Source: Chara braunii
Taxonomy: Eukaryota > Streptophyta > Charophyceae > Charales > Characeae
DNA: 25,776 bases
Assembly: GCA_003427395.1 (NCBI GenBank)
Contig: BFEA01000873.1
Span: forward strand, 33,901-59,676
Direction of reading: 5' to 3'
Numbering within the stretch: the stretch's first letter is position 1; each line of letters begins with the position of its first letter. The notes beneath the pieces are model-generated. The model had not been told where the DNA came from and searched no databases. It saw nothing but the letters and a program-made list of their open reading frames with translations. Made by a program: the position numbers and the translations under genes. Shown one piece after another: positions 1 to 7,340 of this stretch.

Positions 1-186
1 ATATGATCCACAACGTAAAGGGGCAAAGTCTTTGGAAGAGGGGTTAAATGCCAGACTTCTCGCTCCCAGGCCTCCCGGGTTGGTGTGTTTTGGCCGGCGA
101 TCATTTGTTTGCATCGTGTCTTCCATATGATCCACAACCTAAAGGGGCAAAGTCTTCGGAAGAGGGGTTAAATGACAGGCTTCTCG
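1..186. repeat. Direct duplication, about 62-bp copies offset by 124 bp
   Basis: Bases 1-62 and 125-186 are near-identical (a handful of substitutions; both contain GATCCACAAC, AAAGGGGCAAAGTCTT and GGAAGAGGGGTTAAATG). The duplication lies inside the decayed LINE fragment and may extend beyond the left edge. Confidence 0.85.
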
Positions 187-558
187 AAAACGTGGCTGGG
201 CGAGGCCCGTTAGAAGTGTCAGCAGGTTATCTGACAGTGGTGTGTCGACAATCTAGACCAGAACGCCCGCGTTCTGCTCCCAAGCCTTGGGTCTGTTTGG
301 GCAGTGTATCAGACAGTGCAGCATATCCTCGAGGGTTCCAACATCGCAGACTGCACAACTAGCGTCGAAGTCCCTTCTGGCCATTTCGGACCCTCTCTTG
401 CCGAGCCATGTGTTGACCGGCAAGGCCTGATAGTAGATGAGCCATTGCATGCTCAGGCATACTTGTTTTTGCAGGGGGACATGGTAATCTGCTGTGTATC
501 TACCGTGCATCTTCCGTGGGTCGTCCGTGTATCTTCCGTGTATCTTCTGTTGTAGCAT
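1..558 (-). mobile_element. Decayed LINE ORF2 3' fragment (zf-RVT region)
   Basis: Read on the minus strand from 558 leftwards, the frame encodes a reverse-transcriptase zinc-binding (zf-RVT) segment. It has WLIYYQALPVNTWLGKR, then CAVC, then LHCLIHC, which lines up residue by residue with WLILYWAVPVNQWLAKR, CKVC and VHCLITC in the LINE ORF2 at 16500-16650 of this window. After a stop at 253-255 the same frame continues with LSDNLLTLLTGLAQPRF, matching LPSNSVYLLTGGRETEA downstream of the zinc motif in that ORF2. It is therefore a divergent relative of the same LINE clade, 5'-truncated, interrupted by stops and running off the left edge. No poly-A tail is seen because the 3' end lies outside the window or is lost. 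Confidence 0.8.
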
Positions 559-934
559 TGAAAGTTTCTGCTACCGATTACCCCCATTGTAAAACTATAT
601 TTTGTAAGAATCATAGAGGAAGAATGAAAGGGAGCATCGCCAGCTTGAAGGCCGGGTGATTCGACAAGTCACCATGATAGGCCACAAGAACGGGCAAGCC
701 CGGATTAATCTTCTGTGTATTCGCTTCGTTTGGAGTGAAGAAAAACAAAAACAAAGAAAGTTTTGACGAATGTTATGCCCTGAAGGACATTATGCTGATG
801 TTTGGATGTTGTGCTCTTGCTCTTCTTTTTTTGTTGGCTGTCCTGGGTGGTGTAGGCTGGTGAGTGAGACACTGACAGATTGTTAGATGCGGTGGGTGCG
901 TCTTCTCTCTCCGCTTGGGTTACTGACAATGCAG
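559..934. other. Non-coding stretch upstream of lipase exon
   Basis: No convincing coding segment is seen. The 3' end reads as the tail of an intron, with the acceptor CTGACAATGCAG ending at 934 directly before in-frame lipase sequence. Upstream lipase exons expected from the family are not recognisable here and may lie outside the window. Confidence 0.5.
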
Positions 935-1246
935 GCGTCCGTTATGGAGCCTGCTTACTTCATTGCAGTCGACGATCGGAGAAAATTGGTGGTGTTCGGC
1001 GTACGCGGGACTCTCTCTGTGAATGATCTGGTGACTGATTTGCTGGGCTCTGGAAAGGATGCTAGCAGTGGGTCGACTGGGGATCGCGAAAGGGAGCGGT
1101 CAGCCGAGGACAAGCAGGCGGAGAAGGCATGGCTGGAACCGCTGCTGCAGGACGGCGTATTTGGAAATTATGGAATGACACAGGCAGCAGTTCGCTTGCT
1201 AAGGAAAGAACTTAGTACGTTGGAGGACCTGCTTGAGAGGCACAAG
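935..1246 (+). CDS. Class 3 lipase (sn1-diacylglycerol-lipase-like), exon A
   Basis: This 312-bp phase-0 exon has an acceptor (ACAATGCAG|GCG) and a donor (CACAAG|GTGAGC). It encodes 104 residues including MEPAYFIAVDDRRKLVVFGV, then RGTLSVNDLVTDLL, and a helical stretch NYGMTQAAVRLLRKELSTLE ending in ERHK. Plant class 3 lipases have the same order: PAYFIA-D-RRK, a G-x-RGT oxyanion-side strand, a D-L-TD segment, then a helix just before the nucleophile elbow. The enzymes hydrolyse ester bonds of acylglycerols or related lipids. An insertion rich in S, R, E and D (about residues 40-65 of the exon) sits where homologues carry a variable loop. The next exon starts exactly where the family continues (HK then [12 protein letters not shown]). 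Earlier exons are not seen, so the gene is partial here. Confidence 0.85.
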
Positions 1247-1403
1247 GTGAGCGAGTTCATGTGGGTTATGGTGTGTAAGCGAATGAACTTGTACATCAAC
1301 CTTACGCTGCTCTTGCGTTGTAGAATTCAACGAACTTCTGTGTAGCCAGCTCCAGTTGTTGCATGCTAATGTCATCGTCATAAACTTACGGGAATAGAAG
1401 TAT

Positions 1404-1456
1404 GCTGCTGCTGCTGATGATGATTATGATGATCATCATGATGATGATGGTGATAT
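1404..1456. repeat. GCT/GAT/CAT-type trinucleotide microsatellite
   Basis: This is an interrupted trinucleotide run (CTGCTGCTG, then GATGATGATT, then ATGATGATGGTG) inside the lipase intron. The His/Met-rich short frames across it are artefacts of the repeat. Confidence 0.9.
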
Positions 1457-1762
1457 ATGGTCATATATATATGAAATACCTGAATTTCTGTAAAGTTTTC
1501 TGGCATAGAAGTTTCCATCTGCATGGCCATTACGATCAGAAAGTTCTCTGCGCTAGTGAGCTGCATGAGGCCTTTTGTGCTTTGCGTGTATGCCTTCCTC
1601 AGGGCATACGCACACTACGACTTTCCTGAATGTATGTGACTGCAATTACGGCCTTACCTGGATGAATCTGACTGCAATGATGTCCAGAGCTTCGTAGAAA
1701 AGGTCCTAGTGTGAGTATGCCTTCCTCGCTCTTTTTCTCTCAGTTATGTGCATGGTCATGTC

Positions 1763-1788
1763 CACACACACACACACACACACACACA
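1763..1788. repeat. (CA)n microsatellite
   Basis: About 13 uninterrupted CA units within the lipase intron. Confidence 0.95.
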
Positions 1789-1890
1789 TGCACTTTCTCC
1801 TGCTCTGCGGGGATGGCGATGCATCATAGGCAAGACACTGCTTCGCCACCACTGCCCTGTTGGTGCCTCACTGTTCGTCTTTTCTTTATA

Positions 1891-1996
1891 AAATAATTTT
1901 GACTGTATCTCAATTCATGCGTGTCATCCTTGTGCAGGGGCCATGCATGGTAGTCTTTTCTGTATCGTTCCAATTTTAACGAACGTCCCGAAGGAC
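1891..1996 (-). pseudogene. U6 spliceosomal snRNA pseudogene, near full length
   Basis: On the minus strand the sequence follows U6 from end to end. A 5' hairpin GTCCTTCGGGAC (1985-1996) is followed by AATTGGAACGATACAG (1960-1975, identical to U6), GCATGGCCCC, CAAGGATGACACGC (1919-1932), a diverged 3' stem region and an AT-rich T-run end. The functional core is broken. The ACAGAGA box reads ACAGAAA, and the segment holding the invariant AGC triad (GATTAGCATGG in U6) reads GACTACCATGCATGG, with a substitution and a small insertion. Upstream of it on the minus strand I see an AT-rich TATA-like run but no convincing plant upstream sequence element. It lies antisense inside the lipase intron. It is very probably a dead retro- or duplicated copy. 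Confidence 0.85.
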
Positions 1997-2241
1997 TTTT
2001 GTCTTTTGTCTTTTATAATTTTTATTCCCATAACCAATATACAAATTCAGTGTCTAATACTGTGTCTATTCGTTTTTGCATTTCTGTAGCAATTGCAACA
2101 ACAAAAATAAAGAAACTCCTAACACGAGACAAGATCTGTGGTTGATAACTTGATACAAACAAACAGAAAGAATATCCTTATTATGTTAATGTCAATTGAG
2201 TTAATGTTACTTGCTGTCAATTTGAACTTTTGTGCCTTCAG

Positions 2242-2439
2242 GGTTACAATCTGCGACTAGTAGGCCACTCGCTTGGAGGCGCGACTGCATGTCTGATTAC
2301 GATGATTCTACGCAAGAATGAGAGCATGCATCGTATACCAAAAGAGGCAATCTCATGCATCAGTTTCGCCACACCCCCTTGTGTTCCCAGAGAGGCTGCG
2401 ATCGAATGCGCCGACTACATCACAACCATTGTGCTTCAG
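2242..2439 (+). CDS. Class 3 lipase, exon B with the GHSLGG nucleophile elbow
   Basis: This 198-bp phase-0 exon (acceptor GCCTTCAG|GGT, donor CTTCAG|GTGAGT) encodes 66 residues. It begins [19 protein letters not shown]; the serine codon of G-H-S-L-G is at 2269-2271 and is the catalytic nucleophile of this alpha/beta-hydrolase family. It continues with a helix (TMILRKNE), then [17 protein letters not shown] and [13 protein letters not shown]. These match the family's strand-plus-loop A/Y-G-F-ATPPCVS-ELA and C-x-x-(F/Y)-(V/I)TT-(I/V)-V-x-Q blocks. The family then continues with DD-(I/V)-(I/V)-PR, which is what exon C encodes. All expected residues are intact. Confidence 0.9.
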
Positions 2440-2986
2440 GTGAGTTGTGTGTACTCTTCTTACTTCTTTATCCTCTGCTACTGAATGCAATACATGTTTG
2501 TCGAACTTTGTCGCCATCTCTTTGACACACATAGCTGGGCTGGGTGTGTGTACTTGGATCTCGTCTCCGAATCCCACCAGTGTTTGCCAGTAATATATGT
2601 TGTGGCAGAGGGGAAGACATGTCATCATGTCATACTGCCAGAGCTGTGGTCAGATAACCCCCATGTCGTGTTGTACTGCCAGAGCACAATGCCCAGTACT
2701 GGCAGCGGGAAGACAATGAGTAGCCTGGTTCTGAATGTCATGTGCACAATTGCAAATAGTGAAGGATGAGAAGAGGGAAACGTCAAATCGGGTGAAAAGG
2801 AATAGGAGCTTTGACGAATCGTGCAACGGCAAACCACAGGCATCGTGTAGGAGAGAGCGAGCATGGTTAGAAATGGAAGTCCAGGGAGAATGGGGTTTGT
2901 AGGGGAATCATCACCATGAAAGTTGTCGATAACCTTTCTAGGTTTCTCACAGTAAAAAGAATTCAGGAGGCAGAGGGGTTGGGGAT

Positions 2987-3050
2987 GTGTGCGTGTGTGT
3001 GTGCGTGCGTGCGTGTGTGTGTGTGCGTGCGTGCGTGTGTGTGTGCGTGC

Positions 3051-3085
<35 letters not shown>

Positions 3086-3108
3086 NAGAGAGAGAGAGAG
3101 AGCGAGAG

Positions 3109-3188
<80 letters not shown>
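2987..3188. repeat. Compound (TG)n/(CG-TG)n then (AG)n microsatellite
   Basis: An alternating TG/CG tract (2987-3066) changes into a long AG run to 3188, with an N at 3086 and a few GC interruptions. Frames through it (Cys-Val or Arg-Glu repeats) are not genes. Confidence 0.95.
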
Positions 3189-3189
<1 letters not shown>

Positions 3190-3671
3190 CTATTGCTGAA
3201 TCACGGACCCTTTCCCGATCGGCAGGCATTTTTGGAAGTTTGCAGCATGCTGTGCTGTATGGAATTTTGAATTGCTTCTCTGTTGGGTTGTATATGTTAT
3301 TATGTTTTTTTTTAGGGCTAACTTCGGCGCAGTCACGAAAACAGTTTGTAATTGCACTTCAGGCAATCCCGCGAATACAACACACCCCCACGCGACCCCA
3401 CGGGACCCGAACCGTAGGTCATATACATTCAGCATTACCGGCCCTTTTGCCTCAAGTGCAATTACAAACTCAATCCCTGACTGCGCCGTAGTTTTCTCTT
3501 TTTTTCAAGTTACATTGTCCAGAAAGTTACGGCCAATAATTAATTGTTGATGATGTTGTTGATCGGTAACATTGGTTGCTTTCCCTGCAAGACGATGTCA
3601 TTATGAAACCGATAATTGCTGCTCGTTATCTGTTTCCTTTGTTGCATGTGTGGTGGATCTGTTGCTTGGCC

Positions 3672-3849
3672 GCACATTTTATTTTATTTTTCTGCCTTCT
3701 CTTTCTTTTTCAAACAAACAAAAGGGCGATGGCTTTGAGATCCGATCATCGAACTGATCAGCCTCAGTGATTTCATCTAGTACAATCTGGATCCCAACTA
3801 AGGTCTGCATTGCAGCAGTTAATGCGCGTACCGACTGAGCTAGGCCCGT
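3672..3849 (-). mobile_element. tRNA-derived SINE-like unit
   Basis: On the minus strand there is a perfect pol III A-box TAGCTCAGTCGG (3831-3842). About 32 nt further is a B-box-like GTTGGGATCC (3789-3798; consensus GGTTCGAATCC), the spacing found in tRNA genes. Seven nucleotides precede the A-box, as in a tRNA 5' acceptor strand. A non-tRNA body of about 75 nt follows, ending in an A-rich tail (AAAAATAAAATAAAAT, 3673-3690) as in SINEs. I could not identify a cloverleaf anticodon or target-site duplications, so it could be a tRNA pseudogene with fortuitous A-rich flank. Confidence 0.5.
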
Positions 3850-3895
3850 TGGTACCTTCCCCCATGATGATGATGACGATGATGATGATCTCATG

Positions 3896-4259
3896 GTGGT
3901 GATGATGATGATGATGAGGAGGAGGAGGAGGAGGATGTTATATGGCCAGTAATTGCTCCTCATCTTTTGTCTCATTTGGTATTTGTGTTGTGGTGAATAA
4001 TACTGGGGGGAAAAAAAACAACACGGATATGCTGCTTTCCTGCAGGACGATGTGATTCCTGTCTCTTATACACATCTAGATGTGTATAAGAGACAGGTGG
4101 TGATGATGATGATGATGAGGAGGAGGAGGAGGAGGATGTTATATGGCCAGTAATTGCTCCTCATCTTTTGTCTCATTTGGTATTTGTGTTGTGGTGAATA
4201 ATACTGGGGGGAAAAAAAACAACACGGATATGCTGCTTTCCTGCAGGACGATGTGATTC
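3896..4259. repeat. Artefactual 163-bp direct duplication around a Tn5/Nextera junction adapter
   Basis: Bases 3896-4058 reappear at 4097-4259 (offset 201) with no difference I could find. Between them lies exactly CTGTCTCTTATACACATCT (4059-4077) plus its reverse complement AGATGTGTATAAGAGACAG (4078-4096). That is the joined Tn5 mosaic-end adapter of Nextera mate-pair libraries. The first copy is cut inside lipase exon C after five codons (DDVIP); the second copy continues normally. The 201 bp are almost certainly not in the genome. Confidence 0.97.
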
Positions 4260-4317
4260 CAAGGATGAGCGTTCAGGCATTTGAGAGGCTGAGGGCTGAA
4301 ATTCTGTTGACTGATTG
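4247..4317 (+). CDS. Class 3 lipase, exon C (DDVIPR block)
   Basis: After acceptor TTTCCTGCAG the exon encodes DDVIPRMSVQAFERLRAEIL followed by LTD and a split Trp codon at donor TTG|GTATTT. Family members have DD-I-IPRLS-x-x-x-L-x-x-LR-E-(I/V)-L-x-TDW at this position, directly after the V-x-Q that ends exon B. The first Asp pair probably includes the catalytic acid, by analogy with diacylglycerol lipases. The phase changes to 2 at the donor, which is less certain than the acceptor. Later exons (C-terminal part, catalytic His) were not identified. They may be missing, very divergent, or interrupted by the repeats that follow. Confidence 0.8.
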
Positions 4318-4749
4318 GTATTTACTATTTCCTCTCTTTTCCTGAAACCCTCTTTCTCAAGTTCAATCGCTGTCCGTCCATTGGCTTCTGTCTTTGAAGG
4401 TCTTGGCGAGACTCGCGTGTGTCCTCGTGAGATGGTTGGTGGTAACTTTCCAGATTGGCTCTCAGCCCAGGCACCCCCCCCCCCAAAAAAAAAAAAGAAA
4501 AAAAAAGAAAAAGAAAGAAAGAAAGAAAAAAAGAAAATTCTACTGCACTCCGCAGGAGCTTCACTTTTTAATAACTTTTTTTATCGAGCTGTTTTTGGAA
4601 GCCTATGGGAAATCAGTCAGGCTGTTCCTGACCATTGGATGAGTGATGCAGCCGGTGTGCGGTGTAAGATTTCAAATCCTGTGTTATAATAATAAAATAA
4701 TGAAATAATAAAATAATAAAATAATAAAATAATAAAACAATAATATACT
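4318..4749. repeat. Low-complexity intergenic/intronic DNA: poly-C/poly-A, AAAGA and ATAAA tracts
   Basis: There is a C run followed by A-rich (AAAAAG)n sequence at about 4473-4537 and an (AATAAAAT)n-type tract at about 4686-4744. Between them, 4540-4685 has short open frames without recognisable similarity. No gene is supported. Confidence 0.8.
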
Positions 4750-4754
4750 CCTGC

Positions 4755-5300
4755 AGACAGTCCATCTGCCTGCAGGCAGCCACCAGACCCTACTCAGGAT
4801 GCAGCCGCTGACCAGAGTACACTCCCGACTCCAGGTATAGTCCCTACTCAGGATGCAGCCCTAACGTTGAGGGATTGGAACATGATCTGCCCGGATCGCA
4901 GTTGACCCCACAAGGCGTAGACCACATGGGGGATCTGCAAATGGCTGACCAGCATTGTGCGGATGAAACACAAATTTGTGCCCCCCCACGGGCAGACCAC
5001 ATGGGTGATCTGCAAATGACTGACCAGCAAGCAACCCAAGAGATTTTGGTATTGCAACACCGACTGGGTGATCTGCAAATTGTTGGCCAGCATCCGGCAT
5101 ACCAGCCTGAGATCCTCACCAATCTCTGTGGTCTGACTGCAACTAATATCTGTCTTCACGTTTTCCACCGCCCGTTTTATACACCATTGGACTTCCTTGC
5201 AATCGCTCTTCAGCATGATGCTGATCTCCCCTGCCTACAGCCAGAGGATTGTAATTATACCAGGGAAAAAGAAGCTTTACCATTGCTGTCCTACGAGTAG
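4755..5300 (+). other. Repeat-bearing open segment of unknown function
   Basis: I do not recognise this sequence. CCCTACTCAGGATGCAGCC occurs twice (about 4788-4806 and 4842-4860). Three degenerate copies of a motif reading DHMGDLQM-ADQ, DHMGDLQM-TDQ and HRLGDLQI-VGQ follow at about 4919-4953, 4996-5030 and 5059-5093 in one plus-strand frame, which stays open to a TAG at 5298 and a TGA at 5304. The same frame then resumes towards the RING-like segment. The antisense frame over 4848-5216 is also open and reads plausibly (with LQITHVV repeats), so the coding strand is not certain. It may be the 5' part of the downstream zinc-finger locus, now a pseudogene. Confidence 0.35.
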
Positions 5301-5306
5301 CAATGA

Positions 5307-5989
5307 GCGACCGCCAACTTGAGCTACGCGATGCTCGAGCAGGTGAGTGGTTTAATCCTCCATCCCACATCTCTGCCTGCATTGTGCACGGCCCTGGCCA
5401 TTGTACAGGCCTTTGACCACTGGGAGCTGTGGGACAACAGCACCATGGTCCATGCCATGATTGATGTCACTGATTTCTTACGAAATGATGTTGTTTTCTT
5501 GCCACAACAAACCGTCCGCAATCTCTTTTATGTCGAAGATCATTCCTCTGGCCCCGTGCTGCAGCAAGACAATGCACCAACACTCTGCAACGTTCTCCTT
5601 TGCACAACCACAAACACTGTTACACTCGGCTGTAGCCGCCATCGTCTCTGTCAAAATCACTACAATGACATGGTTTCTGCATCCATGTGTGCAGAGGACT
5701 ATCCCACCGTTCCTGACTGCAGGCACCCTCCGCATCCGGACACTATATATGTCCATTTTGCGGCCATGGGCGTTATACTGAATGCATGCTCTTTTGTGGT
5801 GACCGTTCTTCTTTCATTTTGGCCTGCAATCGACATGCCATTTGTCGGGGGTGTATGGCGGGCATGCTCAATGCCACCCGTCGTGGCAATTGTTGCACTG
5901 AGAATGCTCAGCTAGGGCTTCCATGTGTTCGTCCACGTCATCCTTACAATGTATGTCCTCTCTGTCGTCAAGGACAGACTCATTCTTGA
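5307..5989 (+). pseudogene. Tandem RING-like zinc-finger locus with a frame break
   Basis: Two consecutive RING-type modules are visible. Finger 1 (5590-5760) has CNVLLC, nine residues, C-SRH-RLC-QNH, spaced C and DC, then in another frame CPFC. Finger 2 (5783-5989) has CMLFC, nine residues, C-NRH-AIC-RGC, 33 residues, then CPLC and a TGA. The motifs TLGCSRHRLC and ILACNRHAIC align directly, so the fingers look like an internal duplication. Finger 1 is read in the frame of 5409 and finger 2 two bases later, with the change needed between about 5717 and 5750. This could be an indel, assembly error or pseudogenisation. A likely 66-bp intron (GAGCAG|GTGAGTGG at 5343 to TTGTACAG at 5408) precedes the first module. 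RING domains typically act in ubiquitin ligation. Here the first spacings (C-x4-C, C-x3-C) are unusual, so the function is inferred only. Confidence 0.5.
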
Positions 5990-6290
5990 GCCTTTTCTTA
6001 CCCTCTTTTGCCTTCATCTTCATTCCGCACTCCATACTTTCCCTTACTTTCCCTTTATCGTTCTTTGTTTGTCTGCTCTCCATCTCTCCTCCCTGTGTTT
6101 ATCCCCTCCCCCTTCACTCTGCCGCTTTCTCACAGCGTACAAGTGGGCTGTTATGGCACACGGGGATGGGGGCAGCTCGCGCTCAACTTCATCAACGTGG
6201 CGAGCCTTGTACGTGAGAGGCACGGTGAAAGGGGAGTCAAAAGAAGAATGAGTAAAATGAATGGTTTCACTGTGCCCTTCATGTTTGTCC
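5990..6290. other. Pyrimidine-rich sequence with a possible acceptor, no confirmed gene
   Basis: A long CT-rich tract (5990-6130) ends in TTTCTCACAG at 6126-6135, an acceptor-like site. The sequence 6136-6210 is open in several frames but matches nothing I recognise, so it is not called as an exon. Confidence 0.4.
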
Positions 6291-6291
6291 G

Positions 6292-6339
<48 letters not shown>
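6291..6339. repeat. (GTT)n microsatellite
   Basis: About 15 uninterrupted GTT units. The poly-Cys and poly-Thr frames over it are artefacts. Confidence 0.95.
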
Positions 6340-6500
6340 TTTGCCGTTTTTTAACTTCGTTTCGCAAATTGCGCTCTTTTAGTTCATAGTTATGTGACAA
6401 TATATATATATGACGATAAATTTCATTATTTATGATGTTATTGATGCTTCTTTTTACATTCAGTACAATCATTTATCGTTATTCTTTTTATTAGGGTTCA

Positions 6501-6546
6501 GCCTCCTGATGAGTCGATGAAAGTCCGACGAAACAGTTTGTCACAG
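6501..6546 (+). ncRNA. Hammerhead-ribozyme-like catalytic core
   Basis: CTGATGA (6506-6512) is followed by a stem II with arms GTCG and CGAC closing a 9-nt loop (6513-6529), and immediately by GAAAC (6530-6534). This is the complete conserved two-block core of a hammerhead ribozyme in the right order. Downstream, a minimal stem III can form (ACA 6533-6535 with TGT 6539-6541, loop GTT). It leaves a GTC cleavage triplet at 6540-6542, the layout of type I hammerheads with very short stem III, as known from Penelope-like elements and retrozymes. I could not find a good stem I between the bases left of 6506 and right of 6542, so self-cleavage is unproven and the copy may be degenerate. Confidence 0.6.
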
Positions 6547-6721
6547 CCCCTCGTTTGTTGTCCTCTTCTCCCTCCCTCTCTGCCTATGGTTTACCGGGCA
6601 GCTCTGTTTGACGATATATATATAGTCCCAGTCTCGAGTCCTTGTGCTGGGTCACAGTCCTTGTTCATTGACGGCCCTAGCCGCACCTACAATTTTCATG
6701 AGTGCTTACGCTCAGTAGCTT

Positions 6722-6806
6722 TCGTTTGTACTACGTTAACAGATGCCTACATAGGTAGGTTAGCTCGTTTGTACTACGTTAACAGATGCCTACATAGGTA
6801 GGTTAG
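6722..6806. repeat. 43-bp tandem duplication
   Basis: The sequence beginning TCGTTTGTACTACGTTAACA and ending CATAGGTAGGTTAG occurs at 6722-6763 and again at 6765-6806, with no difference I could find. No function is evident. Confidence 0.95.
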
Positions 6807-7026
6807 TTTTTAGTAGGCCGTTTAAGTCAGTCCCTGGCAGATAACAGTTATGGGTCGACACTTCAAAACTCTCATCTCGGGTAGAGGGACACAACAAGCT
6901 TCACCAGAGATAAATAGGTCGTTAGTTTAAGTGTCTTTCAGTCCAGCCAAGCACCCAAGTCCAAAGACAATCTGTCTGCAGACTTTTGGAAGCAACAAAA
7001 CAAAGGCAAGGGAACCAACCCACCAC

Positions 7027-7123
7027 AACCAGCTGAAGCCGCATGGAACCAGCTGAAGCAGCATGGAAGGCAGATCAGCAAGTTCGAAAGCCCAGCTGCT
7101 AAAAAAAAAAAAAGAAAAAAAAA
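7027..7123 (+). other. Small 20-bp duplication followed by a poly-A-like tail
   Basis: AACCAGCTGAAGCCGCATGG (7027-7046) is repeated with one change at 7047-7066. An A-rich run (A13 G A9, about 7100-7123) follows, which looks like the 3' end of a plus-strand retrosequence covering some of 6500-7100. Its 5' boundary was not found. Confidence 0.35.
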
Positions 7124-7323
7124 GCAGCCACTATCTATTCCCTTTCGAGTACCGAGGAAGCAAGCGGTTAACGGGGAACCCCACTTTTCGGCCCTGAGTA
7201 ACCATGAATGATCCTGAAATTAGGGTTTCGGGGTCAAACTTTGTGTTTTTTTGGAATTTTTTTTTTTGCCTGTTTTTGTTTTTGGACATGCTGTGTGTCA
7301 AATTTGGTGTCATTAGGGTTATT

Positions 7324-7340
7324 AGAATTTGTGCTGTTGA
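7324..7340 (+). repeat. LINE target-site duplication, left copy
   Basis: AGAATTTGTGCTGTTGA lies immediately before the LINE 5' end and is identical to 18460-18476 after the LINE tail. The left junction TTATT|AGAA resembles the TT|AAAA preference of L1-type endonucleases. Confidence 0.93.

Larger units (their letters stand above)
1247..2241 (+). other. Lipase intron between exons A and B
   Basis: This 995-bp GT-AG intron (GTGAGC ... TGCCTTCAG) separates two phase-0 exons. It contains an ATG/ATC-type microsatellite (1404-1456), a (CA)n tract (1763-1788) and an antisense U6 snRNA pseudogene (about 1891-1996). No other coding segment is recognised. Confidence 0.8.
2440..4246 (+). other. Lipase intron between exons B and C (contains assembly artefact)
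   Basis: About 1.8 kb as assembled, running from donor GTGAGT at 2440 to acceptor TTTCCTGCAG at 4237-4246. It holds a TG/AG compound microsatellite (2987-3188), a tRNA-derived SINE-like unit (about 3672-3849, minus), GAT/GAG repeats, and a 201-bp artefactual duplication containing a Tn5 adapter (3896-4259). A decayed look-alike of the exon C start is at 3578-3602. The true intron is probably about 200 bp shorter. Nothing recognisable was found in 2500-2980 or 3200-3570. Confidence 0.7.

Noticed and set aside
2963-3270. Open frames encoding Cys-Val, Arg-Glu or Leu-Ser repeats
   Set aside because: They are translations of the TG/AG microsatellite and contain an N.
4059-4096. A natural 38-bp palindrome or transposon end
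   Set aside because: The sequence is exactly the Tn5 mosaic-end library adapter in head-to-head form, with the flanks duplicated as expected of a mate-pair junction.
6136-6210. Possible extra exon after the acceptor-like TTTCTCACAG
   Set aside because: Open in several frames, no recognised motif, and no clear donor or phase match with the lipase or RING-like exons.
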